This document shows, one piece after another, positions 1 through 8,256 of a stretch of DNA of 49,263 nt. The notes beneath the pieces were generated by a model that was given only the letters and a program-made list of their open reading frames with translations, did not search any database and was not told the DNA's origin. The translations under genes were made by a program, and so were the position numbers. The DNA comes from an uncultured Eubacteriales bacterium (lineage in GTDB: Bacteria > Bacillota > Clostridia > Oscillospirales > Acutalibacteraceae): the NCBI GenBank assembly GCA_900315285.1, contig OMYO01000011.1, positions 1 to 49,263 of the forward strand. Direction: 5' to 3'. Within the stretch, counting starts at the first letter, position 1. Each line of letters begins with the position of its first letter.

Positions 1-29
1 TTTTTTTACACCAGTGCAAAAAATGCCTT

Positions 30-38
30 TGCTATACT
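30..38 (+). promoter_or_regulatory. extended -10 promoter element before the M28 peptidase gene
   Basis: TGC directly followed by TATACT (33-38) gives an extended -10 motif about 47 bases upstream of the start codon. No good -35 is visible at the usual distance, which is common for extended -10 promoters. A GGAGG ribosome binding site at 74-78 precedes the ATG at 85. Confidence 0.5.
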
Positions 39-84
39 GAAATTAAGCGGTAATGCTACGTGAAAATAGAAATGGAGGAAAATA

Positions 85-1326
85 ATGAATCTTCAGAAGC
101 TCATCGACGACAAGGAGAAAGTCGCCGACTGGATGGTGGAGGATATTACCCACATCTGTAAAGATTTTGAGAAGAGAGATCCCGGCAGCAAGGGTGAGCT
201 GCAGGCCTGTGAATACATGGCAGACCTCTGCAAAAACGAATACGGGTGCGACACCGCGGAGGTAGAGTCCTTCAAAGAGAACCCGGATTCCTTCATGGGC
301 TGGCTTTGGATCACTATGGCGCTCTTTGGTCTCGGTGTCATTCTGGATTTTGTCGGCTGGCATATTATCTCACTCGTACTCTATGTTTTCGGCTGGCTCA
401 TTGCACTGCTCCAGTTTGGCGGTTACGTTAAGTTTGTCGACAAGCTCTATCCAGAGAAAACCGGTCATAATATGACTGCCATCAAAAAGCCTAAGGGCGA
501 GGTAAAACGCCGCATTCTCTTCAACGGCCATGCAGATGCCGTCTGGGAGTGGCCGGTAAACTATGCCCTCGGCGGCGTAGGCTTTGAGGGACACGCCATT
601 ATTACCGCTATTGGCGCTGTCTATTATTTGGTTATTTCTATTATCTCTATGGCAAAATTTGGAGTTATGTCTGCAGTTCCGCACGATGATGTTCTGTTTA
701 AGATGATGCTCTGGGGCCTTCTGTTTATGCCTTTCTGGTTCGGGATGAACTTCATCTGGAACCGCCATCGCATTGTGGACGGTGCTAATGATAACCTCTC
801 TGGTTGCTATATGGGCCTTGCCATCCTGAAGGAACTTGAGGAAAATGGCATTGAGCTTGAAAATACGGAAGTCGGTGTTATCATCACCGGATCTGAGGAG
901 GCTGGTCTTCGCGGAGCCAAGGCCTGGTGCGAAGCCCATAAGGGTGAGTTCCAGGATGTTCCGACATTCATTTATTCTTATGATACCATCCATGATCCGA
1001 AGTATCTCATGGCAAACTATCGTGATTTGAACGGTACGGTCAAGACTGACAAGGATGCCAACGACCTGTTTATGGAAGCAGCAGAGGAACTTGGAATCCA
1101 TTGCATTAAAGGCTGGGTTCCGCCCCTTGGCGGCGCCACCGACACCGCGGCATTTACACAGGGCGGTTTCCGCTCCGGCGGTATCACCGGCTTGAACCAC
1201 AAACTGGAGAACTATTACCACACAAGAAGAGACTCCTATGATAATTTGAACAAGCAGGGTCTCGCAGAGTGCTACGCTATTTCTGCTAAAGTGCTCGAGA
1301 AGTTTGATGACGGGGCAAAACAGTAA
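85..1326 (+). CDS. membrane-associated M28-family zinc metallopeptidase
   Basis: 413 aa. The M28 (aminopeptidase Y/S) zinc ligands and catalytic residues can be placed: H149-x-D151, the bridging D236 in a DN-x-SG motif, E271-E272 (general base and ligand), D300, and H379 in a YHT..D..DNL motif. The peptidase fold is interrupted by hydrophobic stretches at about 70-114, 171-196 and 208-226. These would anchor it in the membrane, and this is unusual for the family. There is no signal peptide. Expected role is removal of N-terminal residues or hydrolysis of small peptides. It has its own terminator. Start chosen from GGAGG six bases upstream. The metallopeptidase class is well supported; the substrate is unknown. 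Confidence 0.85.
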   Translation: MNLQKLIDDKEKVADWMVEDITHICKDFEKRDPGSKGELQACEYMADLCKNEYGCDTAEVESFKENPDSFMGWLWITMALFGLGVILDFVGWHIISLVLYVFGWLIALLQFGGYVKFVDKLYPEKTGHNMTAIKKPKGEVKRRILFNGHADAVWEWPVNYALGGVGFEGHAIITAIGAVYYLVISIISMAKFGVMSAVPHDDVLFKMMLWGLLFMPFWFGMNFIWNRHRIVDGANDNLSGCYMGLAILKELEENGIELENTEVGVIITGSEEAGLRGAKAWCEAHKGEFQDVPTFIYSYDTIHDPKYLMANYRDLNGTVKTDKDANDLFMEAAEELGIHCIKGWVPPLGGATDTAAFTQGGFRSGGITGLNHKLENYYHTRRDSYDNLNKQGLAECYAISAKVLEKFDDGAKQ

Positions 1327-1350
1327 ATCGCGCAGGCGAAAAAATAGGAG

Positions 1351-1382
1351 AGTCCGGGTCCAGGGTGGCCCGGGCTTTTTTG
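1351..1382 (+). terminator. intrinsic terminator after the M28 peptidase gene
   Basis: Eight-base-pair G+C-rich stem (1351-1358 with 1369-1376, one wobble), ten-base loop, then a run of six T. Confidence 0.85.
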
Positions 1383-1459
1383 CGATTTACTTTTCTTCTT
1401 GATTGAGTCATTTTGATAAAATCAGCTCTGTTTTTGTGGAGTTTTTGTATGAAATCCCT

Positions 1460-1465
1460 TATAAT
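1460..1465 (+). promoter_or_regulatory. -10 element before the first MFS gene
   Basis: TATAAT lies 36 bases before the start codon. The -35 region (about 1437) is poor, so this is only a -10 match in a T-rich intergenic stretch. Confidence 0.4.
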
Positions 1466-1500
1466 GAATCTGTAACAATTCACAATAAGGAGGAATGTAC

Positions 1501-2745
1501 ATGCCGGAAAAACAGAAGAAAAAATTTGAATGGTGGTGGATGGTTCTGCCCATCGTCTACCTGCTGTTCATTACGTTTGGTCTTCCCAACAACCTGCTGG
1601 GTTCTACCTGGCCGGCTCTCAATAAGCTCCATGACTTCCCGCTGACGGGCAGCACCACGGTGTTTATGATTATCTCTATTGGAAACATTATCGCTTCCTT
1701 TACGAGTGACAAAATTATCCGTGCCCTTGGCCATGCCAAAGTTGTTTGGCTGGGACTAATTCTTACCATTATTGCGGTTCTTGGATGGGCTTTCAGCCCG
1801 AGCTTTGTTGTTTTTGCCTGCTTTGGACTTCCCTTCGGATTTGGCGCAGGATGGGGCATTGCAGCCACCAACAACTTCATGGTGGACCACTATAGAGCCT
1901 TCCATCTAAGTATGGTCAATGCGGTCTGGGCAATCGGATCGGCTGCAGGCGGCGCTATTATCAATTCGACACTGGATCCGAATACGGGAGCCGGTTATCG
2001 GACAGGCTACATCATCATTGGCATTATTGTAGCGGTCGTTCTTGTCATTGCCATCATCAGTGCGAAAGACTGGAAAAAAGTGCCCCTCATTGTACCGGAT
2101 AAAGTCGAAGACGAGAAAAAAGACCCCAATGCCAAGCCCATTACTATGAAGGATGCTATTGCTATCCCCGGCGTAATAGCTGCCATGCTGGTTCTCTTCA
2201 TGTATGCATCCATTGAAAATATCAATAACACGGTTGGCCCGACCTTCATGAAAGAAGTCTGCGGTTCCAACGTTAAGAGCGCTACGCTTGGCGGAACGCT
2301 GTTCTTTGTTGGCCTTGCAGTCGGACGTTTTATCAACGCCTTTGCAACACTGAAGCTTTCGGATAAGACCCTTTTCCGAATTGGTGAGGGTATCATGCTC
2401 GTCGGTGTCATCCTGCTTATTGTATCCAAGAGCAGTGCTACCCTTGCACTTGTTGCCCTTGCAGTAATCGGCGTTGGCTGTGCACCCATCAACCCAATGC
2501 TTATCCACTCCGCACCGGCAAGCTTTGGTGCCAAATATTCGCAGGCCGCCATTGGACTTATCCTTACGGCTTCAAATATTGGAAACCTGCTCATGCCGAA
2601 GCTCTTCAGCGTTATTGCCAAGACCTCTGTCGGCTATCAGTTCTATCCGTTCTATGTCCTTATCCTTCTTGTCGTTCTCTGCGCCATGTTTGAACTTATG
2701 CAGGTTCGTTCCAGGAAGAATAAAGTAGAGGCTGCCGCTGAATAA
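1501..2745 (+). CDS. MFS transporter
   Basis: 414 aa with about 12 hydrophobic segments in two halves, joined by a charged central loop at about 195-215 (DKVEDEKKDPNAK). This is the layout of the major facilitator superfamily. The N-terminal half resembles sugar/fucose-permease-like members, with LPNNLLGSTWPAL in helix 1 and LSMVNAVWAIGSAAGG in helix 5. That family placement is by eye and tentative. Start: AAGGAGG at 1487-1493 sits seven bases before the ATG at 1501. An in-frame ATG at 1495 is too close to be the likely start. It lies between the M28 gene and the aldolase/aminotransferase cluster and could feed that cluster, but it has its own terminator. Substrate unknown. Confidence 0.8.
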   Translation: MPEKQKKKFEWWWMVLPIVYLLFITFGLPNNLLGSTWPALNKLHDFPLTGSTTVFMIISIGNIIASFTSDKIIRALGHAKVVWLGLILTIIAVLGWAFSPSFVVFACFGLPFGFGAGWGIAATNNFMVDHYRAFHLSMVNAVWAIGSAAGGAIINSTLDPNTGAGYRTGYIIIGIIVAVVLVIAIISAKDWKKVPLIVPDKVEDEKKDPNAKPITMKDAIAIPGVIAAMLVLFMYASIENINNTVGPTFMKEVCGSNVKSATLGGTLFFVGLAVGRFINAFATLKLSDKTLFRIGEGIMLVGVILLIVSKSSATLALVALAVIGVGCAPINPMLIHSAPASFGAKYSQAAIGLILTASNIGNLLMPKLFSVIAKTSVGYQFYPFYVLILLVVLCAMFELMQVRSRKNKVEAAAE

Positions 2746-2764
2746 AAAACTGAGAATAATAAGA

Positions 2765-2804
2765 TATGCCGCAAGACCAGTTTGGTCCTGCGGCATACTT
2801 TTTT
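2765..2804 (+). terminator. intrinsic terminator after the first MFS gene
   Basis: Perfect nine-base-pair outer stem TATGCCGCA/TGCGGCATA with an inner GACCA/TGGTC extension, followed by CTTTTTT. Confidence 0.9.
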
Positions 2805-2837
2805 GCTCATCATTATGGATACCGGAACAGGGCAGAA

Positions 2838-2880
2838 TCAAAAAAAGGCCGGCCATTCCACACGGGAAATGACCAGCCTC
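2838..2880 (-). terminator. intrinsic terminator after the class II aldolase gene
   Basis: Read leftward, a GGCTGGTCATTTCC arm pairs, with wobbles, with GGAATGGCCGGCC and is followed by seven T. It lies 16 bases past the stop codon and faces the MFS terminator. Confidence 0.85.
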
Positions 2881-2895
2881 TGGGGTGACCGTTTA

Positions 2896-4092
2896 TTATT
2901 TCTTAGATGCCAACTTGGAATACTTCATGACGTATACGGTGCGCTGAAGAGCACAGTCAACAGGGGAGAGGGTCTTTGCTCCACTGACCACTCCGGCGTA
3001 GAGAGCCGCATGGCTCTCCTTTTCGAGGACAAGCTCTACGGCCTCTGCCTCAAAGGCGTTGTTGCCGGTGCAGAGAGCACCCATGCCTTTTATAAAGCAG
3101 GCATTGCGGCCCTTCATGGCCGAGGCTACGGCCTCGTTCTGTGTGCGGCGCTCCGTCTCATCATAGGAGACGTTCTTGACGTCGATACCAGCAATCTGAG
3201 TGAAGTCGTCCAGGAACGGCTTTTCTGTGCTGCCATTTTCGCTCAGAGCCACGACGTACGGATTTGTGTCGTGCTTGATGTACTGAATGTCATTTGCCTG
3301 ATAAATGGCAGCGTGGAGGCGGGAGACACGGGGAGCAATGCCAGTTCCGATGACAGCGGTACCCGACTCGACGCTACAGGTATAAGAAGAACCATCTTTC
3401 ATGGTGAGGGTGAAAGTGTCACCGTTCCGAGAACTGGAGCCGAGGTCGAAGACGTCGTCGACTTTCGGGAGGTCGTTCTTTGCAAGATAAGCAGAGATCA
3501 GGTCATTGCCTCCACATGCGGTGCGAATGACTTCACCGGAAAGTTTCTCCAGGGCAGAGGCAACGGCGAAAGCTTCCTCGTAATCCTTACCGAGGCATAC
3601 AGCACCATGATGGCGCATGAGGACGGAGGTGCTCTTCGGATTCTTTTTCATGGCGGTATATACGCCCTTCTTCAATTTGTTTGTGGAGGGCATGCCATAG
3701 GCTGCGTTGGGAACGGTCGGACCGAGAAGAGCCTGACTGCTGGCGGGAACCGGAATATCAGTACCGGTAATGCTGATGGCAGAGGCATCGATCTGATGGG
3801 TGTGGATGACAAAATTGACTTCCGGATGAAGCTGATAGGCCGATGCGTGGACACCTTTTTCGCTGGAGGGCTTGAGACCCTCCTCATCATAGGAACAGTC
3901 CTCAATTTTGACCGGGACGATGTCGTCCGGAGTCAGCTTCTCATAGGGAATGCCACTGGGGGTGATGACGAATTCAGTGTCCGAGATTCTGGCACTGACA
4001 TTGCCCCAGGTGCGGGCGATGAGGCCGGATTTTACGAGCTCAAGGCCTGCCTGGACAACCAGGCGCTTTCCTTCTTCCATGGAATATGCCAT
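2896..4092 (-). CDS. class II aldolase/adducin protein, two-domain, second domain degenerate
   Basis: 398 aa. The N-terminal domain (about 1-205) has the fuculose-phosphate-aldolase-type metal site: E78 in PSSEKG, H97-T-H99, and H162 in an HHG motif, plus the GNVSAR and SG-x-P phosphate-binding turns. The C-terminal half (about 215-398) repeats the fold (ELHAAIY-like RLHAAIYQA at about 258). Its HTH has become KHDTN (274-277) and its HG motif is KGMG (335), so it should lack a metal. Predicted reaction is retro-aldol cleavage of a sugar phosphate or related compound. Start at MAYSM is set by AAAGGAG eight bases upstream; the longer frame would overlap it. It follows the aminotransferase gene after a terminator-like hairpin. 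Confidence 0.85.
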   Translation of the reverse strand: MAYSMEEGKRLVVQAGLELVKSGLIARTWGNVSARISDTEFVITPSGIPYEKLTPDDIVPVKIEDCSYDEEGLKPSSEKGVHASAYQLHPEVNFVIHTHQIDASAISITGTDIPVPASSQALLGPTVPNAAYGMPSTNKLKKGVYTAMKKNPKSTSVLMRHHGAVCLGKDYEEAFAVASALEKLSGEVIRTACGGNDLISAYLAKNDLPKVDDVFDLGSSSRNGDTFTLTMKDGSSYTCSVESGTAVIGTGIAPRVSRLHAAIYQANDIQYIKHDTNPYVVALSENGSTEKPFLDDFTQIAGIDVKNVSYDETERRTQNEAVASAMKGRNACFIKGMGALCTGNNAFEAEAVELVLEKESHAALYAGVVSGAKTLSPVDCALQRTVYVMKYSKLASKK

Positions 4093-4107
4093 AGAGAAAC
4101 TCCTTTC

Positions 4108-4144
4108 AAAAAAGGGGAAAGGCGGCATGACCGCGCTCTCCCCT
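4108..4144 (-). terminator. terminator-like hairpin between the aminotransferase and aldolase genes
   Basis: Read leftward: AGGGGA arm (4139-4144), inner GCGG/CCGC stem, TCCCCT arm (4113-4118), then six T ending three bases before the aldolase ribosome binding site. It has the form of an intrinsic terminator inside an apparent operon and should lower aldolase expression relative to the aminotransferase. Confidence 0.75.
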
Positions 4145-4170
4145 GAAACGTTGTGGATAATGTTGTTCGC

Positions 4171-5646
4171 TTACAGCTTCTTGCACTGAGAGAGAACTTT
4201 GTCGAAGCGCTGGATAACGTCGTCGATGTCTTCCTCGGTGTAGGCAGCGGATGTATAGAGACGGGAACCGGCGAGAGTGACAATTCCCTCGGCCATGTAG
4301 GCAGCGCCCATGTGCTCCATCTCTTTCTGACGGGCACCGGTCTCTTTGAGAACGTTCGGAACCTTCCAGAGCTTGCCCCAGTCAATGGAGAACTGCATGG
4401 TACCAACAGTGTCGAGGTGGCAGACAGAACCGATGTTGAAAGCAACGAACGGAAGATTGTATTTCTTGATGCTGTTCTGGATGCCCTTGACGAGCTGATC
4501 CGCTCTCTGACCGGCAACCTGGCAGGCGTTTCTCTTCTCGATTTCGCAAATGGTGGTGTAGCCGGCGACGCAGGAGATAGGAGTGGCTGCCATGGTGCCG
4601 CCGCACATTGCTTTCTTGACTTTCTTTCCGGAGCTGTCAAGACCGGCGCCGAGATGTTTCATGACATCCTTGTGGCCGCCAATTCCGCCGGCACCCGGAT
4701 AACCGCCGGCAATGATCTTACCGAAGATGGTGATGTCGGGGTCAACGCCGTAGTAGCCCTGAGCACCGGCAAGACCGATACGGAAACCGGATACGACCTC
4801 GTCGCAGACGAGGAGTGCGCCATACTTATGGCAGAGGGTCTCAACGCCCTTTACGAACTCTTTGGTGACCGGACGGGTTGCGGACTCCGGACCGATGGGC
4901 TCAATGTAGACAGCAGCGGTGCCGCCGTTAAATTTATTGAGCCAGAGTTTTCTCTCGAGATCCTCGAGGTCGCCAGGGAAGAACTCCTGGGTGTGCTTGA
5001 AGACGAAATGCGGAACGCCGCGGGACTGGAGGTTCTTGGTGCCGGGGACGCGCATGCCCCATGCAAGCTGATCCGACCAGCCGTGATAAGCACCGCCCAT
5101 CTTGAGGATATTCTTTTTGCCAGTGGCAAGTCTTGCGACACGGACTGCGCACATGCAAGCCTCAGTACCCGAACCGAGCATGCGGAACATGTCGACAGAG
5201 GGGACACAGTCGGAGATCTTCTTGCCGAGTTTGTACTCTGCCTCATGGAAAAGACCAGTGGAAGGACCGCAGGTGTTCAGGAGGTCAATGACAGCCTCAC
5301 GGACGACCGGGTCGTTGGCGCCAAGAATGGTGGGACCGCCTGCCTGCAGGAGGTCATAGTACTCGTTACCGTCAACATCATAGAGCTTGTTGCCCTCGTT
5401 CTTTGTGAAGACAAGCGGGAAAGGATAGTTAAATGCGAGGTTGTGCTGAACGCCGCCGGGGATGACGGATTTTGCTTCCTCGATCATCTCTTTGGACTTC
5501 TGGCACTTCTTGGCGTAATACTCCTCCTCGTATTTGGCGAGAGCTGCAGGGTCAAGAGAGTAGATAGGCTTTGTGATGAGCTCATCCAGCTCTTTGTTGA
5601 TGGCAACAGCGTCCGGATACTCGGAGATGGCGAATCTGGTGTCCAT
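4171..5646 (-). CDS. class III PLP-dependent aminotransferase (glutamate-1-semialdehyde-aminomutase-like)
   Basis: 491 aa. Fold type I class III features: GSGTEA at 158-163 (phosphate-binding turn), AYHGW at 186-190, D282 in CDEV (pyridine nitrogen partner), and the Schiff-base lysine K310 in FGKIIAGGYP. The N-terminal part (VIPGGVQHNL, DVDGNEYYDLL) matches glutamate-1-semialdehyde aminomutase relatives. The N-terminal extension of about 55 residues and the lack of any haem genes nearby argue for a catabolic aminotransferase rather than HemL. It is the first gene of the leftward unit and is divergent from tetR, whose palindromic site lies just downstream of its predicted transcription start. 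Substrate unknown; a sugar- or polyol-derived aldehyde is possible from the aldolase and kinase neighbours. Confidence 0.85.
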   Translation of the reverse strand: MDTRFAISEYPDAVAINKELDELITKPIYSLDPAALAKYEEEYYAKKCQKSKEMIEEAKSVIPGGVQHNLAFNYPFPLVFTKNEGNKLYDVDGNEYYDLLQAGGPTILGANDPVVREAVIDLLNTCGPSTGLFHEAEYKLGKKISDCVPSVDMFRMLGSGTEACMCAVRVARLATGKKNILKMGGAYHGWSDQLAWGMRVPGTKNLQSRGVPHFVFKHTQEFFPGDLEDLERKLWLNKFNGGTAAVYIEPIGPESATRPVTKEFVKGVETLCHKYGALLVCDEVVSGFRIGLAGAQGYYGVDPDITIFGKIIAGGYPGAGGIGGHKDVMKHLGAGLDSSGKKVKKAMCGGTMAATPISCVAGYTTICEIEKRNACQVAGQRADQLVKGIQNSIKKYNLPFVAFNIGSVCHLDTVGTMQFSIDWGKLWKVPNVLKETGARQKEMEHMGAAYMAEGIVTLAGSRLYTSAAYTEEDIDDVIQRFDKVLSQCKKL

Positions 5647-5708
5647 GCTTATTCCTCCAATTACAATAAATTAATATGGTTTCGAAATATAATTTCCTTA
5701 TCATGCGG

Positions 5709-5747
5709 TGAATGATTACTCACCCTTTGATTGGTTTCAGTATACCA
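5709..5747 (-). promoter_or_regulatory. extended -10 promoter plus TetR-type operator before the aminotransferase gene
   Basis: Read leftward, TGG-TATACT (5747-5739) is an extended -10. About ten bases after the expected start site lies TGAATGATTACTCA (5709-5722). This imperfect palindrome matches the perfect palindrome in front of tetR at 10 of 14 positions. Placing an operator at the start of the transcript fits repression by the divergent TetR protein. Confidence 0.6.
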
Positions 5748-5834
5748 CCCGGAATTCAAAAATAAAAGGAGGAAATAGAAAAAAACAGTATTCAGACGTA
5801 TTTTTACAATTTTTCGTACAATTCTGACAAAATG

Positions 5835-5888
5835 TTGCGTCTCAGTTCGTTTTTCTCTATAATAAATAAGGAAATGAGCAATTGCTCA
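5835..5888 (+). promoter_or_regulatory. tetR promoter and perfect operator palindrome
   Basis: TTGCGT (5835-5840), 17-base spacer, TATAAT (5858-5863). The perfect 14-base palindrome TGAGCAATTGCTCA (5875-5888) starts about five bases after the predicted transcription start and before the ribosome binding site (AAAGGA at 5902). This is the expected arrangement for autoregulation by a TetR dimer. Confidence 0.65.
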
Positions 5889-5917
5889 CGCCCCCTAAGA
5901 GAAAGGAATTGTCAGAT

Positions 5918-6598
5918 ATGGAAACAGTACACCACAAACCAGCCTTTGACCGGGCGGACCCTTCCAGGAAAAAGACAGTCCTGGATGCCGGCATCGGCGA
6001 ATTTGCAGAGCATGGCTATGAAAAAGCCAATATAAATGTAATAGCTAAGAAAGCCGGTATCAGTGTCGGCCTCATGTACAAGTATTTTGATACGAAGGAA
6101 GATCTCTTTCTCACCTGCATGGACTGCGCCATAGATACCATGACTACGGAAATTTCCGAGGTCGTAAACTCGGACGCAAAGATCCTGAATCGTGCGGAAC
6201 AGCTCGTCCGCACTGTACAGAGAACATCTCGAGAGGATACCACGTTCGTAAAATTGTACAGTGGTATTACGGAACTCAAAAATGACCAGCATGTCGCATA
6301 CTTTGCAGAGAAAATAGAGCGGGTCTCCTACGAGGCCTATCACGCTTTCCTGGAGCGTGCACAGAGAGACGGCGACATTCGGCCGGATTGTGACACCCGT
6401 ATGTTTGCTTTCTTTTTCGACAGTATTCTCACTACACTGCAGTTCTCCTATGTCTCAGACTACTACCGGGAGCGCTTCAAGATTTACTGCGGGGACGACG
6501 TCTTTGAGGACGACGAGCGTGTCGTCCGGGAAGCCGTAAAATTCCTGGAATCCGCCTTTACCTTCAGCCAGGCTGAAGTCAAGCATAAAAATCCATAA
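5918..6598 (+). CDS. TetR/AcrR-family transcriptional regulator
   Basis: 226 aa. The N-terminal TetR DNA-binding domain spans about 17-64, with VLDAGIGEFAEHGYEKANI, a turn at KKAGIS, and the recognition helix ending GLMYKYFDTKEDLF, the family hallmark. The C-terminal ligand domain is divergent and gives no effector. Start: ATG at 5918 with AAAGGA ten bases upstream; a TTG 12 codons earlier falls inside the operator palindrome and is rejected. It heads a rightward operon with the FGGY kinase (27-base gap) and the phosphatase-like gene, and it faces the aminotransferase. It probably represses both directions through the two palindromes at 5709 and 5875. Confidence 0.9.
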   Translation: METVHHKPAFDRADPSRKKTVLDAGIGEFAEHGYEKANINVIAKKAGISVGLMYKYFDTKEDLFLTCMDCAIDTMTTEISEVVNSDAKILNRAEQLVRTVQRTSREDTTFVKLYSGITELKNDQHVAYFAEKIERVSYEAYHAFLERAQRDGDIRPDCDTRMFAFFFDSILTTLQFSYVSDYYRERFKIYCGDDVFEDDERVVREAVKFLESAFTFSQAEVKHKNP

Positions 6599-6625
6599 GC
6601 AATAAAAAGAGGGGAAGTAGAAAAA

Positions 6626-8245
6626 ATGAAGACGTATGTGCTCTCGTACGATATCGGTACGACCGGCGTAAAAACCTGCCTGTTCTCCATTGAGGAGAAA
6701 ATTGAGCTCCTGGCGGCAGCATCCCAGGGCTACGGTCTCACCATTCTTCCGAATGGTGGCGCAGAGCAGAATGCAGATGAGTGGTGGGACGCCATGTGCG
6801 TAACTACGAAAAAAATCTTTAAGAAAAAGCTATTTAAGAAAACCGAGGTTACCCCGGATATGATTTCCGGTATCTCATTCTGCAGCCAAATGCAGGGACT
6901 GGTTGTCATCGACAAAGATGGCAATGTGCTCCGCAACCCCATGAGCTACATGGATCAGCGCGCCAAAGAGGAACTTAAGGAGGGAATTGCCTATGGCCCT
7001 CAGATCGCAGGCGCAAATGTCTTCAAGCTTCTTAAATATTTGAGGTGTACCGGTGCTGTCTCCTCCTCGGTGAAGGATCCGGTCTGGAAATATAAATGGA
7101 TTGAGAAAAACGAGCCGGAGATCTTCAGCAAGATTTACAAGTGGCTCGACGTAAAGGAATATCTTATTTGCCGCTGCACGGGTAAAGCTATCATGACCCA
7201 GGACTCTGCATATGGAGCACTCCTGTATGATACCCGAAAGGGGAAAGAGGGCTGGAGCAAAGATATTTGCAAAATGCTAGGTGTCAATATGGAACACCTT
7301 GCTCCCATCATCAAGTCCACGGATGAAGTCGGAGGACTTACGGAGAAGGCAGCCGCGGAACTCGGTCTCAAGGCCGGCACTCCGGTCTTCGGCGGCGGTG
7401 GAGACGCCTCTCTTATCGGTGTCGGCGCCGGTGCCACCAGAGTCGGTGACACCCATATCTATTCCGGCACTTCCGGCTGGGTCGGAACGGTTGTCGACAA
7501 ACAGATGGTTGACACCACAAATATGATTGCCGCTATTGTCGGCGCGCAGGATGGCCGCTACAATTACTTTGCTGAAATGGAAACCGCTGCCAAGTGCTTT
7601 GAGTGGGTCAAAGATCATCTTGCACTGGACGAAGTAGACATCTACTTGGACAAACACGATGTCACAGAGAGCAGTGAAAACTTTGAGGCGGAGTACACCA
7701 GCCTTTATGACTATCTGACAGAAGTCGTCAATAAAGTGCCAGCAGGTTCCAATGGTGTCATCTTCACTCCATGGCTCCACGGCAACCGCTGCCCGTTTGA
7801 GGACCCGAATGCTGCCGGTATGTTCTTCAATATCAAGATTGAGGACGGTAAGAGTGAAATGATGCGTGCCGTTCTCGAGGGCATTTGCTTCCACCTTCGC
7901 TGGATGCTGGAGTGCGAGGACAAGAAGACTCCGACCTCCAACCCCATCCGCTTTGTCGGCGGTGGTGCTCTTTCCTCTGCCACTTGCCAAATGCTTGCTG
8001 ACATTACCGGTCATAAGGTCGAGACAGTTGCAAGCCCGCAAAATGTCGGTGCTGTCGGAGCAGCTGCTGTTGTCGGCGTCGGTCTCGGTGTCATTGACAG
8101 CCTTGACTCCGTCCGTGAGTTTATTCCGGCTGTCCACACCTATGAGCCGAATCCGGATAACAGAGAAGTCTATGACAGAAACTTTGAGGCTTTCAAACTC
8201 CTCTATAAGAATAATAAGAAGGCCTTTGCCATCCTCAACGGATAA
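6626..8245 (+). CDS. FGGY-family carbohydrate kinase
   Basis: 539 aa, within the usual length for xylulokinase/gluconokinase relatives. N-terminal ATPase motif YDIGTTGVK at 8-16 with D9; substrate-domain motif FCSQMQG near 90; a second ATP-domain signature GGGGDASLIGVGAG; YSGTSGWVG (adenosine/phosphate loop); and GNRCPFEDPNAAG followed by VGGGALSSATCQMLADITG, the FGGY signature 2. Expected reaction is ATP-dependent phosphorylation of a sugar, polyol or related hydroxyl compound. The divergent class II aldolase could cleave the product. Ribosome binding site GAGGGGAAG about ten bases before the ATG. The substrate cannot be read from the sequence. Confidence 0.9.
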   Translation: MKTYVLSYDIGTTGVKTCLFSIEEKIELLAAASQGYGLTILPNGGAEQNADEWWDAMCVTTKKIFKKKLFKKTEVTPDMISGISFCSQMQGLVVIDKDGNVLRNPMSYMDQRAKEELKEGIAYGPQIAGANVFKLLKYLRCTGAVSSSVKDPVWKYKWIEKNEPEIFSKIYKWLDVKEYLICRCTGKAIMTQDSAYGALLYDTRKGKEGWSKDICKMLGVNMEHLAPIIKSTDEVGGLTEKAAAELGLKAGTPVFGGGGDASLIGVGAGATRVGDTHIYSGTSGWVGTVVDKQMVDTTNMIAAIVGAQDGRYNYFAEMETAAKCFEWVKDHLALDEVDIYLDKHDVTESSENFEAEYTSLYDYLTEVVNKVPAGSNGVIFTPWLHGNRCPFEDPNAAGMFFNIKIEDGKSEMMRAVLEGICFHLRWMLECEDKKTPTSNPIRFVGGGALSSATCQMLADITGHKVETVASPQNVGAVGAAAVVGVGLGVIDSLDSVREFIPAVHTYEPNPDNREVYDRNFEAFKLLYKNNKKAFAILNG

Positions 8246-8256
8246 AGGATTTTTAT

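Noticed and set aside
4171..5646. HemL (glutamate-1-semialdehyde aminomutase)
   Set aside because: The sequence resembles the HemL group, but it has an extra N-terminal region, a TetR-controlled catabolic context and no haem-synthesis genes nearby.
2782..5715. Long rightward open frames of 454 and 520 codons opposite the aldolase and aminotransferase genes
   Set aside because: They mirror strongly recognised proteins on the minus strand, have no ribosome binding site or family motif, and arise from codon bias that leaves few antisense stops.
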